A stretch of 64,000 nt of DNA from Heterostelium multicystogenum (Eukaryota > Evosea > Eumycetozoa > Acytosteliales > Acytosteliaceae). Made by a program: the position numbers and the translations under genes. Positions 10,704-21,496 of this stretch are shown here, in pieces (position 1 is the stretch's first letter; each line of letters starts with the position of its first letter). Below the pieces are notes generated by a model. It ran no database searches and was not told the DNA's origin. It worked only from the letters and a program-made list of their open reading frames with translations. The stretch spans positions 1 to 64,000 of the forward strand of contig RCNN01000158.1 in assembly GCA_003667245.1 (NCBI GenBank), in the 5' to 3' direction.

Positions 10704-11606
10704 ATGCAAAAACCAAATATTAAAGATTTATTAAGAAATATCGTTATTCAGAGAAAGATATTTGATCATGTACATGAGCTAACTCTACAGCAAAGTCTTG
10801 CCACTGAAGGATGGTATAATGATACGACATGTATTTACAAGTGGAATGATTTGCTCAACACACCAAACCAACTTGTTAAATATGGCTATTCTCAAACGTT
10901 CATTCAAGAGTTGGATAGATTCATCAATTCAAGTGAAATGAATGAACATAGCATATATAGGTATGCAAAATGCTGCTACGATGCATTTAAAAAGAATGAT
11001 CTCGCTGTTGTCAAGGCTATCATTCCCAGGCTCAGTCAGTATTTAAACAGGGACTTGATTGACTATGCATTGTACTTTGGAAACTACGAAATCATTAGAT
11101 ACCTTTGTGAGAATGGATATCAGGGAAATAATATACTTGCGGCCACCAAGCTGATACAAGCACAGAATATGCCGTTGATAAATACTATATTGGCGAAACT
11201 AGGCGTCAAGAATGATAAATTCATGGAATTACCATGTATTAAAGGCAATTTGGAAATCGTCAAATATCTCCATGAACAAAAGGTTGGTTGTACTGAGTCA
11301 GCGATCGACACTGCCGCAGCCAATGGTCATTTGGAGATTGTGGATTTCCTTCTCAAGAATAGGACTGAGGGCTATACCCAGGAAGCTATCATCAAAGCAT
11401 CAACATTTGGATATCTTGAAATACTCAAGAGACTCTACGAATTCAAACCGGATGTGTTCTTCAAATCCAACTGTATAAGGAGTGCATCATACTATGCATA
11501 TGAAAATGGCTATCCAGAAATCTATGAATTTCTCTCCAGTTTGCTTTGGTCGACCTGGAAGCAGAAAGAAAAAGTAGACGACAATAAAGCTGAGATGCAA
11601 CAATGA
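10704..11606 (+). CDS. Dictyostelid-type ankyrin-repeat protein
   Basis: An intact single-exon ORF of 300 codons, read from the ATG at 10704; the in-frame GTG fifteen bases upstream is not used in this lineage. The N-terminal third resembles the F-box-like leader of the large dictyostelid ankyrin family (IFDHVHELTLQQ, YKWNDLLNTPNQLVKYGY). The rest is made of imperfect ankyrin units: LIDYALYFGNYEIIRYLCEN, LPCIKGNLEIVKYLHEQ, AIDTAAANGHLEIVDFLLKN, AIIKASTFGYLEILKRLYE and a last one around SYYAYENGYPEIYEFL. It is probably a protein-interaction scaffold; no catalytic domain is present. The intact frame shows that not every gene here is affected by indels. Confidence 0.9.
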   Translation: MQKPNIKDLLRNIVIQRKIFDHVHELTLQQSLATEGWYNDTTCIYKWNDLLNTPNQLVKYGYSQTFIQELDRFINSSEMNEHSIYRYAKCCYDAFKKNDLAVVKAIIPRLSQYLNRDLIDYALYFGNYEIIRYLCENGYQGNNILAATKLIQAQNMPLINTILAKLGVKNDKFMELPCIKGNLEIVKYLHEQKVGCTESAIDTAAANGHLEIVDFLLKNRTEGYTQEAIIKASTFGYLEILKRLYEFKPDVFFKSNCIRSASYYAYENGYPEIYEFLSSLLWSTWKQKEKVDDNKAEMQQ

Positions 11607-11636
11607 CATGTATTATATAAATATTTGTTAAATGTT

Positions 11637-13492
11637 TTATTGGATATATCCTTCCTTTTGTAAGAAACTTAAAATTTGCTTAACTGATTCTGAAACGGAT
11701 GTGTCAGTGGTGTCAATTCTTAGCTCTGGGTTCTCTGGGAATTCATATGGATCATCGATTCCAGTGAATCCCTTAAGTTGGCCAGCACGTACTTTGGCAT
11801 ATAGTCCCTTACGGTCTCTCTTCTCACAAAACTTCGATTGGTGTGCTGATGTGTACTTCAATGAAAACCACCTTGGTTGTTGGTTACCAAGTCTCTAGCA
11901 GCTTTTCTAGCGCTGTCATATGGTGCGATTGGTGCACAGATTGCGATACCACCTGCCTTGTTAATTTCGGAAGCGACGAATCCGATACGCTTGATGTTAA
12001 GATCACGGTGTTCCTTTGAGAAACCGAGTTTCCGATGAGAGGAATGTACGGACTACATCACCGTCCAACATGGTAATGGGAACGTTCATTGGCGGCCAAA
12101 AGAGCTTCGTGGAGAGCATTGGCAATGGTTGATTTTCCACTACCACTAAAACCAGTGAAGAAAACAGTGAAACCTTGCTTGACTCTTGGTGGGCATGATT
12201 GACGAAGAATCTTTACAACTGACTCATATGTGAACCAGTCTGGGATTTCACCACCAGTTCTGAGAAGGTGACGCAATTTGGTACCAGAGATATTGGATGT
12301 CTCAGCTCCCTTTGGTACTTGATCAACTGGATAATATTTGTCCTCGGCACCAACGTAGACCATCATTTGGAATGGGAGGATCTTTACACCGAGCTCTGCT
12401 TCATACTTCAATGCATTCTCTTGAGCTTCGTATGGCTCGTAGAATGGCTTACCGGATTTGTCTTCTCCTGGACCGGCATGGTCACGACCAACAATAAAGT
12501 GAGTGGCACCGTAGTTCTTACGGATGATGGCGTGCCAAATAACCTCACGTGGTCCACCCATACGCATGGCCAATGGTAATAATGAAAGTTGGGCCAATCC
12601 TTCTGGGTACGATCCCATAATGGATTGATAGCACTTGACACGAGTGTGATAATCAATGTCACCTGGCTTGGTCATACCAACGACTGGGTGGATCAATAAT
12701 TTACAACCTGGGTTCAACTCTGCAGCACGTACGGTCAACTCACGATGAGCACGGTGCATTGGGTTACGAGTCTGGAAAGCAATGATTTGCTTCCAACCTA
12801 AATCTGCAAACATATTTCTGACTTCCAATGGTGTTCTTCTAAGTGGATTGTAATCATAATGTACAGGGAGTTGAGCACCCTCCAATTTACCAGCGATATA
12901 ATATTCCTTTGACTTGAGAATTTGGTCAACACCTGGATGGTATGGATCAACAGATCCCATTGATAATCTACACTCCTTTTCTTTATCTGGTTTATAAATT
13001 GAACTAACATTCATAACGGCAATCAAATTTCCTTCCTCATCTCTAAGTGCAATATCCTTTACAGTTAATTCATTGATAACATCAACCTTGAATAATAATC
13101 ACATTGTAAGATTAGTTTTCCAGATTTCCATTTTTTTTTTTTTGGAATGTTCCAGTGTTTGAGTGAAATCTTACAAATTGTTGATTGACATCCAATGTGA
13201 TTGGCATTGGGAATAGAATACCAGATGGCAAACGCATTTCCTCGACGACACGGTTGTAGGTTGGCTCATCCATGAATGAGGTGAGAGGTGAGAAACCACC
13301 ATTCAAAATCAACTCTATGTCACATTGGTGACGACGTGTCAATAACAACGATGGCAATGCCAAAGCACGCTTTTTCAAAGCTTCCAAAGCTTCTCCCTTT
13401 AATAATAAATCTACAAGTCTACCACCATGTGGAACTGTACCTGGACAGTTTTGTTCTGCTTCATCCAATGATTCGAATTTGATTGGGATCAT
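11637..13492 (-). CDS. Bifunctional ATP sulfurylase - APS kinase (PAPS synthesis)
   Basis: Activates sulfate: the N-terminal ATP sulfurylase makes APS, the C-terminal APS kinase phosphorylates it to PAPS, the donor for sulfated proteins and glycans. Exon 1 is 13175-13492 (PGTVPHGGRLVDLLLKG), the intron 13088-13174 starts GTAAGA, and exon 2 starts VDVINELTVKDIALRDEEG. Sulfurylase motifs are QTRNPMHRAH and GRDHAGPG. APS kinase motifs are the P-loop FTGFSGSGKST, LDGDVVRTFLS, HRDLNIKRIGFVA, IAPYDSARK and the lid KVRAGQLKGFTG. From 12085 to 11850 four single-base extras (near CATTACC, GGAAACTC, GGTTTTC, AAGTTTTG) break a perfectly conserved protein. The order sulfurylase-then-kinase is that of fungal and bacterial fusions and the reverse of animal PAPSS. 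Confidence 0.93.
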
Positions 13493-15220
13493 TTTCTATG
13501 ATCTAATTTTATAAAGTACAATTAATATTGGATATTATTATTATTATATATTAATATTAGTTATAGAATAGATTTCTTTGTTGATGTAGTGAGTGAATCT
13601 ATCTTGACATGACTTGATTTATAAATATAAATAGTATGCTAAACAGGCAGCACTATCATGAATGAAATCAAGTAAACAAATATGTTTTTGGTCTTGTTCA
13701 AGTTGGTCTTATTTTCCTTTAAATGATATCAGATCAAAACAGCTTTTACAAAAATTCAACACCTTTGGGTTAGCCCTAACCTCTTTGTTGTGTGTCACAA
13801 TCACCACTGAGAGGTACAATGCTGTAGAACTTTAGAATAGGATTGTTGGTGTGAGTGTGTTCTGAAATTTGAGAGTTATTAGAAATTCCAATCTACTGTA
13901 TTGGTGGTGTGTGTGAGTGTTAACTTTTAAGTGATCGTCGGTATTGTTACTTCGTCCTTTTATTCTAATGAATGTGTTGATATTTTCACAACATTCACAA
14001 TTTAATATTTGAAGAAAACCAGTAATAATAATAATAAGTGAAAATGTAATGTCAGATCTGTTAATAGTGATACTCCAGAAGCAACTAAATTTATATTAAC
14101 ACTCGTATCACTCACTCATACTCAACATGATTAACAAGTAAAAGTCTCTAGAAATAGATAAATTTACTGGTGTTCATGTGAGATTGACATTGATATGTGC
14201 TGATACTGAAAGTAGTGATGTTGAATTATTTTGTCATTTCTTTTGTATCGCAATGCTTTTTGTAACTATATCCACTTGTACATGATGCTGTGTTGCTGAT
14301 ATTGCTTAAAATAGTTAAAAGAATGAATTGTAATTGATATATACTTTGGTTTTATGTATGTATGTAGGTAGGTAGGATTGAATGAAATCGCAAGGGATTT
14401 TTCAAGGAATGGAAAAGGAAAGGAAGTGATATATATTTATTATTATATAATATAATAAATAGTAATAGTATAATTATTTGTTTTCAAATTAAAATATCAA
14501 TGATAATATTTTAATTTAAATCATATAAAAAAACCAAACAACAACAACAAAAAAGACTGTAATATTGAATGAATGATGACAAGAAAAAGTAAATAGCACA
14601 AGAATCATGCTGCACCTAAGACATCCAAAAATTGGTCAACCGATCTTTTTTTGCAATTTTTTAAGGATATGGAAACATTGTATGAATTTTGGATTTTTTT
14701 TCGTTTTCAAAAACATCTTCCAAATCAATAGGTTTTGGATTTTCATAAGAAAAGTCAGATTTTTTAATTAAAAAACAACAACATTTTTGATTAAGCATAA
14801 AACGTCACACACCCACTAAAATCAGGACCATGACGTTTTTTTTATTTGTTATTGGGTGCAAATCGTGGTTAGAAATTGCAAAACCAACGTCCTCGTAGTT
14901 GGTGGAGTCAGGAGGGGAAAGTGTCAGGTGAAGTTGATTTACACTGGGAGATGTGAGAGGAAGAAGGAGCACAAGAAACATTTCTTATGGAGGAGAAGGA
15001 AGTTGAAGAGGAAAGAAGAGGAGTATGGGAGGAGGATAATTTAGTTTGATTCGAAATATCCATCTTTTCGATTAATAATAATATTTTATGAATAATTATT
15101 AAGATAAGATTGGTATTTTTACATTGATATTTCTTGATTCTTTGATTAAATAATATATTATAGGTAGGAAGGAGGAGATCTATAGCAGTAGTCTTATAAT
15201 ATCCATTTTAAACTTCAAAT
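13493..15220. other. Long intergenic region
   Basis: 1.7 kb of AT-rich DNA between two minus-strand genes. It holds short GTATGTATGTAGGTAGGTAGG repeats near 14355-14376, the imperfect palindrome GGTTAGCCCTAACC near 13770, poly-A/T runs and one clean hairpin (14799-14839). A 62-codon ORF at 14856-15044 is basic and Gly/Lys/Arg-rich but has no family resemblance and no AT-bias contrast with its surroundings. I do not call it a gene. Confidence 0.5.
14799..14839. other. Hairpin followed by T-run
   Basis: Perfect 9-bp inverted repeat AAAACGTCA (14799-14807) and TGACGTTTT (14831-14839) with a 23-nt loop, running straight into a T-run. It could be a small RNA end or simply a regulatory CRE-like palindrome pair (each arm has the ACGTCA core). 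Confidence 0.3.
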
Positions 15221-16136
15221 TTAAAGTTTAGGTGATTGTTGTTCTTGTTCTTGTTGTCGTTGTTGTTGGAGTTGCTTTTCTTGTTCAAGTTTTTGTTCAG
15301 CTGTCATGGGTTTTGTTGGTTGATTATCACATGGGCATATTCTCTTTGGATTTTGTCCAATAGATGCTGCTCTACATATAATTCCACAGGCTACACGTTT
15401 GTCCAATTTGGTCCCATCCTCACTCATCGAATGTAATACTATAGATCTACCAATTAATGACCAGAAATCGTTATACTCCTTATTTAAAACTCTAAATCGA
15501 ACTTTTCCTTCTGAATTTACAGTTGATACTCCTGTATGTTGATATATATATACCATCAGTATCAATGTCATTGTGAGATGATTGATCTGCATACAAACCT
15601 AAAATACCATTGAATGATTGTTCTTTATTTGGATTATATATGTCTCCTACGTTTTCACAACCGTTGGTAAGGTCACCGTATTGATGAACTGCAATTGAGT
15701 GTTTAGTGTCTGGTTTCAGCCCGCCAATTTTTCCTTCAAACAATATTCCTTGATGTTGGTCATTATCTATTTCGACGACACGAATCACACCATGAACACC
15801 TTCGCTACCTTCGCCACCAGCTCCTCCACATCCCTTCTCCCAGCCTTCGGCTACACCAACAGAACAGACAGCGCTTCCCTTTGAGCCAAACCCGCTCAAT
15901 GTTGCATTGCGGCCAGTAGCTCTATTGATAGTCTCGACGATATCGATAGCCAAGTCGGAAGAGCTTCTAATAAACAATCTTTGTGCGCCTATATCGGCAC
16001 CAGTGATGACGGTAGTTGGCTTCAAGCTATGACTGTTCTTCATCTTTTCAGTGATATCATCAACACATCGGTGACAAGACATGTCAACCATCAGCTCTAG
16101 CTCTGTAACGATATCATCATCCAACAAACTATCCAT
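15221..16136 (-). CDS. Copper chaperone for superoxide dismutase (CCS)
   Basis: Delivers copper to, and forms the disulfide of, Cu/Zn-SOD1 in the cytosol and mitochondrial intermembrane space. Two exons: 15599-16136, then a 67-nt intron (15532-15598, GTTTGT...TACAG), then 15221-15531, total 282 codons. Domain 1 is an HMA-like fold with the copper motif MSCHRC near residue 20. Domain 2 is SOD-like: [20 protein letters not shown] and FNPN-type spacing, then [18 protein letters not shown] across the splice, [11 protein letters not shown] and [19 protein letters not shown]. Domain 3 is the catalytic CxC, seen as ICPCD, with a Gln-rich tail. The intron matters: read straight through, the SOD-like domain is interrupted, whereas splicing restores the expected spacing. 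A shorter 22-nt TA-rich alternative is below the normal size limit. Confidence 0.9.
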
Positions 16137-16446
16137 TCTAATCGCAAATGATTTATAATCAATCTAATAATATTATTATATAAGCAAATATAATTTTAAT
16201 TGTCAAACTTTATTCTAAGACAACTGAACATATATATAATTTATAAACAATATAAAACAAAGTGAACTTAACAAAAAAAAAAAAAATCAAAACACTAGAT
16301 CTTAATAAAAAGGAATCTTCATATATTCAAAATTTGCGTGTTTTCATATTCGGGAAAAGAATGCAATTCTACTTCCATTTCTATTTCTATTTTCAATTTT
16401 CATATATTTAGTATCATATTATTTGTCGTAAACTCATTTAACACTT

Positions 16447-16483
<37 letters not shown>

Positions 16484-18850
16484 GAATTAAACCAAATGAT
16501 TAATTAAGTTCATTCTTATATTAATCTAAACTAATTTCATTTCATTGTTGTTGAAATAGTAAAGTTTAATAAAATTAATTAAATTTAATTCATTGTATTA
16601 TTATTATAATTCACTATATTTTATTATATTGTATTGTCAATGAATAGTTGGTGGTTGTTGCTATTATTGTTTTTTTGTTGTTGCTTGACAATTCATAAAT
16701 ACAATAAATTTATTTATTTATTTATTTATTTGTGTTTTTTTAACATTGATATTATTTACACTTTTTTGGTTTTGGATTTTTTTGTTTAAAAACAACAACT
16801 GTGGTTATGGATCAAAGGGTGATGCTGAATGTCAGATCTGGTTTTTAATACCATTCCACTGTCTGTGGTTGCTTTTTTTGATTTGTTTTTAAATGATTTC
16901 TTTATTTTATTTTTTTTTGATTTTTTGTTTGGATTTTTGGTTTGAAAAAAGACTGATTTTTGCAAAGTTTTATCACACACAAACAGTTATTTTTAAAGTG
17001 TAAAATATTTATGTAATACATTGTTGTATCTTTAGATCAATTTTCAACCGTTTTGACAATCAAAGAGCATTTCAAAGAACAAAGCAACAAGTACTACTCT
17101 ATTTCACAATTCCGACAAAAAGATTTTAGCATTATCATCTATTCAGTTAGATTCGTTTAGTTCAACCAACAGGTAATTACTTATATATTAGTCACATTTA
17201 AAAGGTAAACCTATATATTATTATTATTAGCTAGCTTTTGGAATATATTCAATCATTGTCATGTATCACAGTCGTCTGTCTGGCTCATATTAGTGTGTGA
17301 CTACTACTTGTTAACTATTTTTAGTATTTCTTTTCATTGTTTCCAAAATAAAAAACTAAAATCCCTTCAAAATTTGTTTCAAACCTGACAAAAAACGAAA
17401 CTGTAAGGGAAAAGTCATTGCTATTTATTATTATTCTTCATTGTTTGGTACAAATAAAACATTCAAAGAATTTTAAGGTATGAATCAAATTTCAACTAGC
17501 ATTTACAGCAATGTCTTTGGGATGCAGTTCAATGATACATTATCATATGGCTATTAGTTTAGTTGTTCACCAGAAGTAGAAGATATATATGTAAAACTTT
17601 CTCAACATAAAGCAAGCAACAACAACAACAACAACAGGATTTATGAATCGAAATAATATTAGCAACCACAACTAAACATTACATATCATATATTACAGTT
17701 ACTATCTAATTAATAGCGATTATACCTCAATGAGGTATTGCATAGCTACTTCTCTTCTCTTACTTTCTCTACTTATTGTAATAAGTCTACTCGGTGATCG
17801 GTTTAGTAATTTATTCAGACTGCAAGCAAGAGTACAAACAACAAAAATCTAGATCTATTTAGCAATGGATTAACGTTATTATGATTTGAAATATTACCAT
17901 AATCAACACCATTCCCAACTCACATCTACATACATAAATACTAGTAGCAGTAAAAGTAATAATAATACATAGCATTATGTTGATTTGGTTTATTTCGTTT
18001 GCTTTGAAATCCAATCATAGAATATCGTACATATAGATAAAGATAAAATTTCAAAAACCAAACACATTACACTCACATTTAAACTGACCAAGAACCACAC
18101 ACTATAAGATTTACTCAACAACACGCAACCTCAAACTAAACAAAACTAACAAAACACAACCTTTGAATACATATGCTAGTTATATCATATCACAATTATT
18201 ATTATTTATAACATTTTTTGATACTAGTAGTACTGTTTTTTATTTGTTTATTTATTTGTTTGTTGTTGTTATTTGTGTAATTTAAATTATTAAGTGTTAG
18301 TTGTAGGGCAAATTATTATTTATTTTAATAATAGTGATCATCTTATTATAATATTATAAATTAAATAACAAAAAGTATATAATTGAATCAAATTTGTTAA
18401 ATCATAATATTTAAAAAGACAAAAATTAGATATTAAAAACAATAATAATAATAATAGAATTGCCCTTTAGTTAATAACGGATATATAGTTAGTATAATAC
18501 TAATAATAGCCAATCATCATTTTATCTTTACTTTTTAAAACAATAATTAATATACCTACTACTCCTCCCTGCACTTGATTGACTATAAGATAATCAATCT
18601 TAACTGTTGTTTTTTAAATATTTGATATATTTATTGATTTGATTTATCGATTGTTATTGATTTACTCTGTGGGAATAGTGTCATAGAATCCGATGAAGGA
18701 GGTAATTACCTTTATTTATGTGCTTTTCTTTTGTTTCCAATTTGTTTTCTTTTATACTTCCAATTTATTTAATCACAAAAAAAACAATGTATACTAATGT
18801 TGAAATTAATCTAGGTCATTGGTTTCCAATCTATTCCATTAAAAGAAAAA
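16137..18850. other. Long intergenic region and probable PTEN 5' leader
   Basis: 2.7 kb of AT-rich DNA with no convincing ORF. It holds a GTT microsatellite (16451-16484), a TTTA tract (about 16707-16730), poly-T near 16900-16930 and multiple CAA/TTG runs. At 18702-18814 a GTAATT...ATCTAG segment just ahead of the PTEN start looks like a 5'-UTR intron. Confidence 0.5.
16451..16484. repeat. (GTT)n microsatellite
   Basis: Eleven GTT units in tandem in non-coding DNA, a common dictyostelid simple repeat. Confidence 0.9.
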
Positions 18851-20428
18851 ATGAGTCATTTGCTTAGAGTTGCCGTATCAAAGCAAAAGAGAAGATACCA
18901 AAAGAATGGATTCGATTTGGATTTAGCTTGTAAGTTGTTTTATCGAGCCACTTAGTCAGAGTGTTATTGGAGGCTAATCAATCAACTCAAACTTTAGATA
19001 TCACCGATAGAATTATAGCAATGGGTTTCCCAAGTGAAAAAGTCGAAGGTGTATTTAGAAATCCAATGAAAGAAGTCCAAAGATTCTTAGATCACTATCA
19101 TAAGGATCACTACAGAGTTTATAACTTGTGCTCAGAGAGAGACTATGACCACAGCAAATTCTATGGACGTGTTGGTGTCTATCCTTTTGACGATCACAAT
19201 GCACCAGCTTTCGGACTTATCGAAGAGTTTTGCAAGGATGTAGATGAATGGATGAAACAGGACCCAAAGAACATCGCAGTCATTCATTGCAAGGCCGGTA
19301 AAGGTAGAACCGGTTTGATGATTTGCTGTTGGTTGCAATACTGTGGAATGTGGAAAAATACTGAGGAATCATTGAAATTCTACGCAGCATTGAGAACCTA
19401 CAACCAAAAAGGTGTTACTATCCCAAGTCAAATTCGTTATGTTCATTATTTTGGTAAACATCTCGTACAAAAGTTTGAATTCCCACGTCCACAAGTATTG
19501 AGAAAGATTGTTCTCAAGCCACTACCATATGAAGTGAATCTCTCTGAAGTTAACTTTAATATCTGCGTTGGAAAGCAACAGGTATTTGATTCAAAGGTAA
19601 ATATTTAGAATAGGATTAGGTTACAGTTTTTGGTTTATTAATTACTGAATTTTAATCATTATAGGAAGATCACTTAAATGTTACAATTCACAGAGTTGAC
19701 AAAAAGAAAAAGAAAAAGATGGCAGCAGCAGCAAAGAAGGACAAGGATCATCATCATCATCATCATCAACAGCACAATTGGAAACAGGTAAATCATCATC
19801 ATCTTTGTCTTCATCACAGAGCAGATCAAACTCTACAGTTGGAAAGAGTGGTGGAGTCAAGCTCGATCACACAGTTTCACAGAGTACTATTAGCAATTTC
19901 GACTACCACACTTACAACCAAGAGCAAATCAAGGCTGGAAAGAAGGATGAAAACGATGAAGACAACGACGAATATATTAGTTTTGAAATTGGAAAGATCG
20001 ATGTAAGCGGTGATGTACGTATCGAGGTCTGTGAAAAAGATGAACGTCTCTTTATGTTTTGGATAAACACTGCATTCACCAATGCACACGAAGTCGTAAC
20101 CAAACCAGGTCTAGATAAGGCCCACAAGGACAAGAAACATAAAGCCTATCCAGAGGACTTTAGAGTTGAATTGTTCTTTGACGACCCAGTCCATAGCGAT
20201 ACCACCACTGTTGTCGCAACCAACGACAATGTAAATGTAGTATTAAACCAACAACAACCAGTCACCACTTCTTCATCAAATAACAATAGCTCAACTATTC
20301 CAACTAAAGATGAATCCGACAGTGATTCTTCTGATAGCTCCAGTGAAAGCAGCGACCATGCAAATGGACATATTATTTCCGAACAATCCAATGGAACCAA
20401 CACAACTCAAACTCAAATAGAACCATAA
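18851..20428 (+). CDS. pten: PTEN PtdIns(3,4,5)P3 3-phosphatase
   Basis: Removes the 3-phosphate of PIP3 at the rear and sides of the cell, opposing PI3K in chemotaxis. Exon 1 is 18851-18929, intron 1 18930-18997 (68 nt), exon 2 18998-19596, intron 2 19597-19664 (68 nt), exon 3 19665-20428. The N-terminus has the PIP2-binding box SKQKRRYQKNGFDLDL. The phosphatase domain includes NLCSER, YPFDDHNAP, the P-loop HCKAGKGRTG (about residue 120) and TYNQKGVTIPSQIRYV. A C2 domain follows (KIVLKPLPYEVNLSEVNFNI, VRIEVCEKDERLFMFWINTA, EDFRVELFFDD), with a lineage-specific Lys/Ser-rich insert and a Ser/Asp-rich tail open to phosphorylation. One frameshift lies in the insert near 19730-19780. The two introns in conserved blocks splice in phase, so the identity is firm. 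Confidence 0.96.
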
Positions 20429-20723
20429 TCAAGTAATCGACAATACAACTTATTCTATCAACAATGCAAAACTAACTTGTTATATTATAAAATCAATCAT
20501 TTCCAAATATTAATAAAGGTTTTTCATCCTTTAATTCAATTTAATTTTCTTTTATCATTCATACCAATCATCTTCATTGCAGTCTTAAGACAATAATTCT
20601 TTTAATTTTATGATTGATGAAAAGTGTGTCTCTAGGACCAGTTGATTATGCTTCGTGTGAATTGGTAATGGAACCAAGGTTAAATGAAAAATTTAAAAAG
20701 ATTTAATTTGATTCTCATCAAAT
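20429..20723. other. Intergenic
   Basis: AT-rich spacer between PTEN and tRNA-Glu; a TATTAATAAA polyadenylation-type signal for PTEN lies near 20507-20516. Confidence 0.5.
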
Positions 20724-20794
20724 TCCTCTTTGGTGTAGTGGTAACACATTAGTCTCTCACACTGATACCCCGGGTTCGATTCCCGGAAGGGAGA
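20724..20794 (+). tRNA. tRNA-Glu (anticodon CTC)
   Basis: A 71-nt cloverleaf is readable: acceptor 20724-20730 against 20787-20793 with discriminator A; D arm GTGT/ACAC around AGTGGTA; anticodon stem TTAGT/ACTGA around loop CTCTCAC, giving anticodon CTC; four-base variable loop; T arm CCGGG-TTCGATT-CCCGG. The acceptor stem has one C-A mismatch and several G-U pairs, so it is either a slightly weak functional gene or carries a base error. The internal A and B boxes are good. Confidence 0.75.
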
Positions 20795-20841
20795 AACATT
20801 TCCCAATAATATTACTGCATGCGGTAATTGTTTTCTTTTCA

Positions 20842-20901
20842 TTTGGTATGGTAGTCTGCTTGTGACGCCTTGGGTCGTGGGTTCGAATCCCGGGTTTTCC
20901 A
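20842..20901 (+). pseudogene. tRNA-like remnant with intact B box
   Basis: GTGGGTTCGAATCCC is a near-perfect T arm/B box, preceded by a D-arm-like GGTATGGTAGTCTGC. No 5' strand can pair with the 3' acceptor GTTTTCC, and no five-pair anticodon stem forms. I read it as a degenerate tRNA gene or an extra-tRNA Pol III B box. Confidence 0.45.
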
Positions 20902-20924
20902 GTTTTTCCCCATACACTTCAAGT

Positions 20925-20935
20925 GAACCCATGTA
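20925..20935. repeat. Target-site duplication, left copy
   Basis: GAACCCATGTA, repeated exactly at 21228-21238 on the far side of a poly(A)-ended insert. Confidence 0.75.
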
Positions 20936-21227
20936 CTTTCAAGTCTGTATGATACCATCCCGCCATGAAGAATATGTAAATTGACAAGCGAAGCCCTCAA
21001 CTACGTAAAACCGTTGGTGTACTCTTAAAATCTTCTGTCGCTTCGAAATACTTAACAGTCCACTGTTGAAACACCTTGCTCCAAATAATAATAAGCAGTC
21101 ATGCCTCTATAAAATGATGGTCATCACAACCGGCCTGTGGTTGTAAAAAGAAATCTGTAGGCTTCTAAACCCTACCTTAAATAAACAACTGTATGGTTAT
21201 AACAACAAAAAAAAAAAAAAAAAAAAA
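20936..21227 (+). mobile_element. Short poly(A) non-LTR retroelement (SINE-like or 5'-truncated TRE-type)
   Basis: A 292-bp insert flanked by an 11-bp direct repeat (20925-20935 and 21228-21238) and ending in a run of 21 A. These are the marks of target-primed retrotransposition. The 3' part reads TTGTAAAAAGAAATCTGT, then CTTCTAAACCCTACC and AATAAA, and has no ORF. It sits 34 bp past the B-box remnant and 142 bp past tRNA-Glu. Dictyostelid TRE3 elements are known to insert roughly 40-150 bp downstream of tRNA genes, so this fits a TRE3-like or SINE-type passenger. The exact family was not recognised. Confidence 0.75.
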
Positions 21228-21238
21228 GAACCCATGTA
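21228..21238. repeat. Target-site duplication, right copy
   Basis: Second exact copy of GAACCCATGTA, directly after the poly(A). Confidence 0.75.
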
Positions 21239-21261
21239 AATGATATCTACAGTTGAAAAAT

Positions 21262-21345
21262 CTTGAACCATATAAAATGATTAAGTTGTAAAAAGAAATC
21301 TGTTCCCTTCTAAACCCTACCATTAATAAAGATCTACAAAAAAAT
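21262..21345 (+). mobile_element. Second, diverged copy of the retroelement 3' end
   Basis: TTGTAAAAAGAAATCTGT, CTTCTAAACCCTACC and AATAAAGATCT recur here in the same order as in the first element, again preceded by ATATAAAATGAT and followed by an A-run. It is an older or internally deleted copy lying in tandem with the first. Confidence 0.6.
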
Positions 21346-21496
21346 TATCTGTCTCTTATTTTTTTGTAATTCTAAAAACTAGATTGTTTTTATAATAAAT
21401 CTATCTGAAAGAAATTTTAAATTTTGTTCAAATCTATCTAAGATTTGTAGAAATCTTTTAACAAAGTTCTTTATACTTGTCAATAAGATAATTATT

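Noticed and set aside
12268..12662. Several ORFs of 66-103 codons on both strands
   Set aside because: All are out-of-frame shadows of the conserved ATP sulfurylase coding strand.
13762..13782. GGGTTAGCCCTAACC as a telomere-like repeat
   Set aside because: Single occurrence, not tandem; a chance palindrome.
14856..15044. 62-codon Gly/Lys/Arg-rich ORF
   Set aside because: No homology pattern, no clear promoter or intron context, simple composition.
15532..15553. 22-nt TA-rich GT-AG intron in CCS
   Set aside because: Too short for splicing; the 67-nt intron with the same acceptor restores a better protein.
16786..16980. Lys-rich 64-codon ORF on the minus strand
   Set aside because: Product of a poly-T/poly-A tract; low complexity only.
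20693..20932. 79-codon minus-strand ORF with a GFEPTT-like segment
   Set aside because: This is the well-known false translation of tRNA T arms (B boxes), not a protein.
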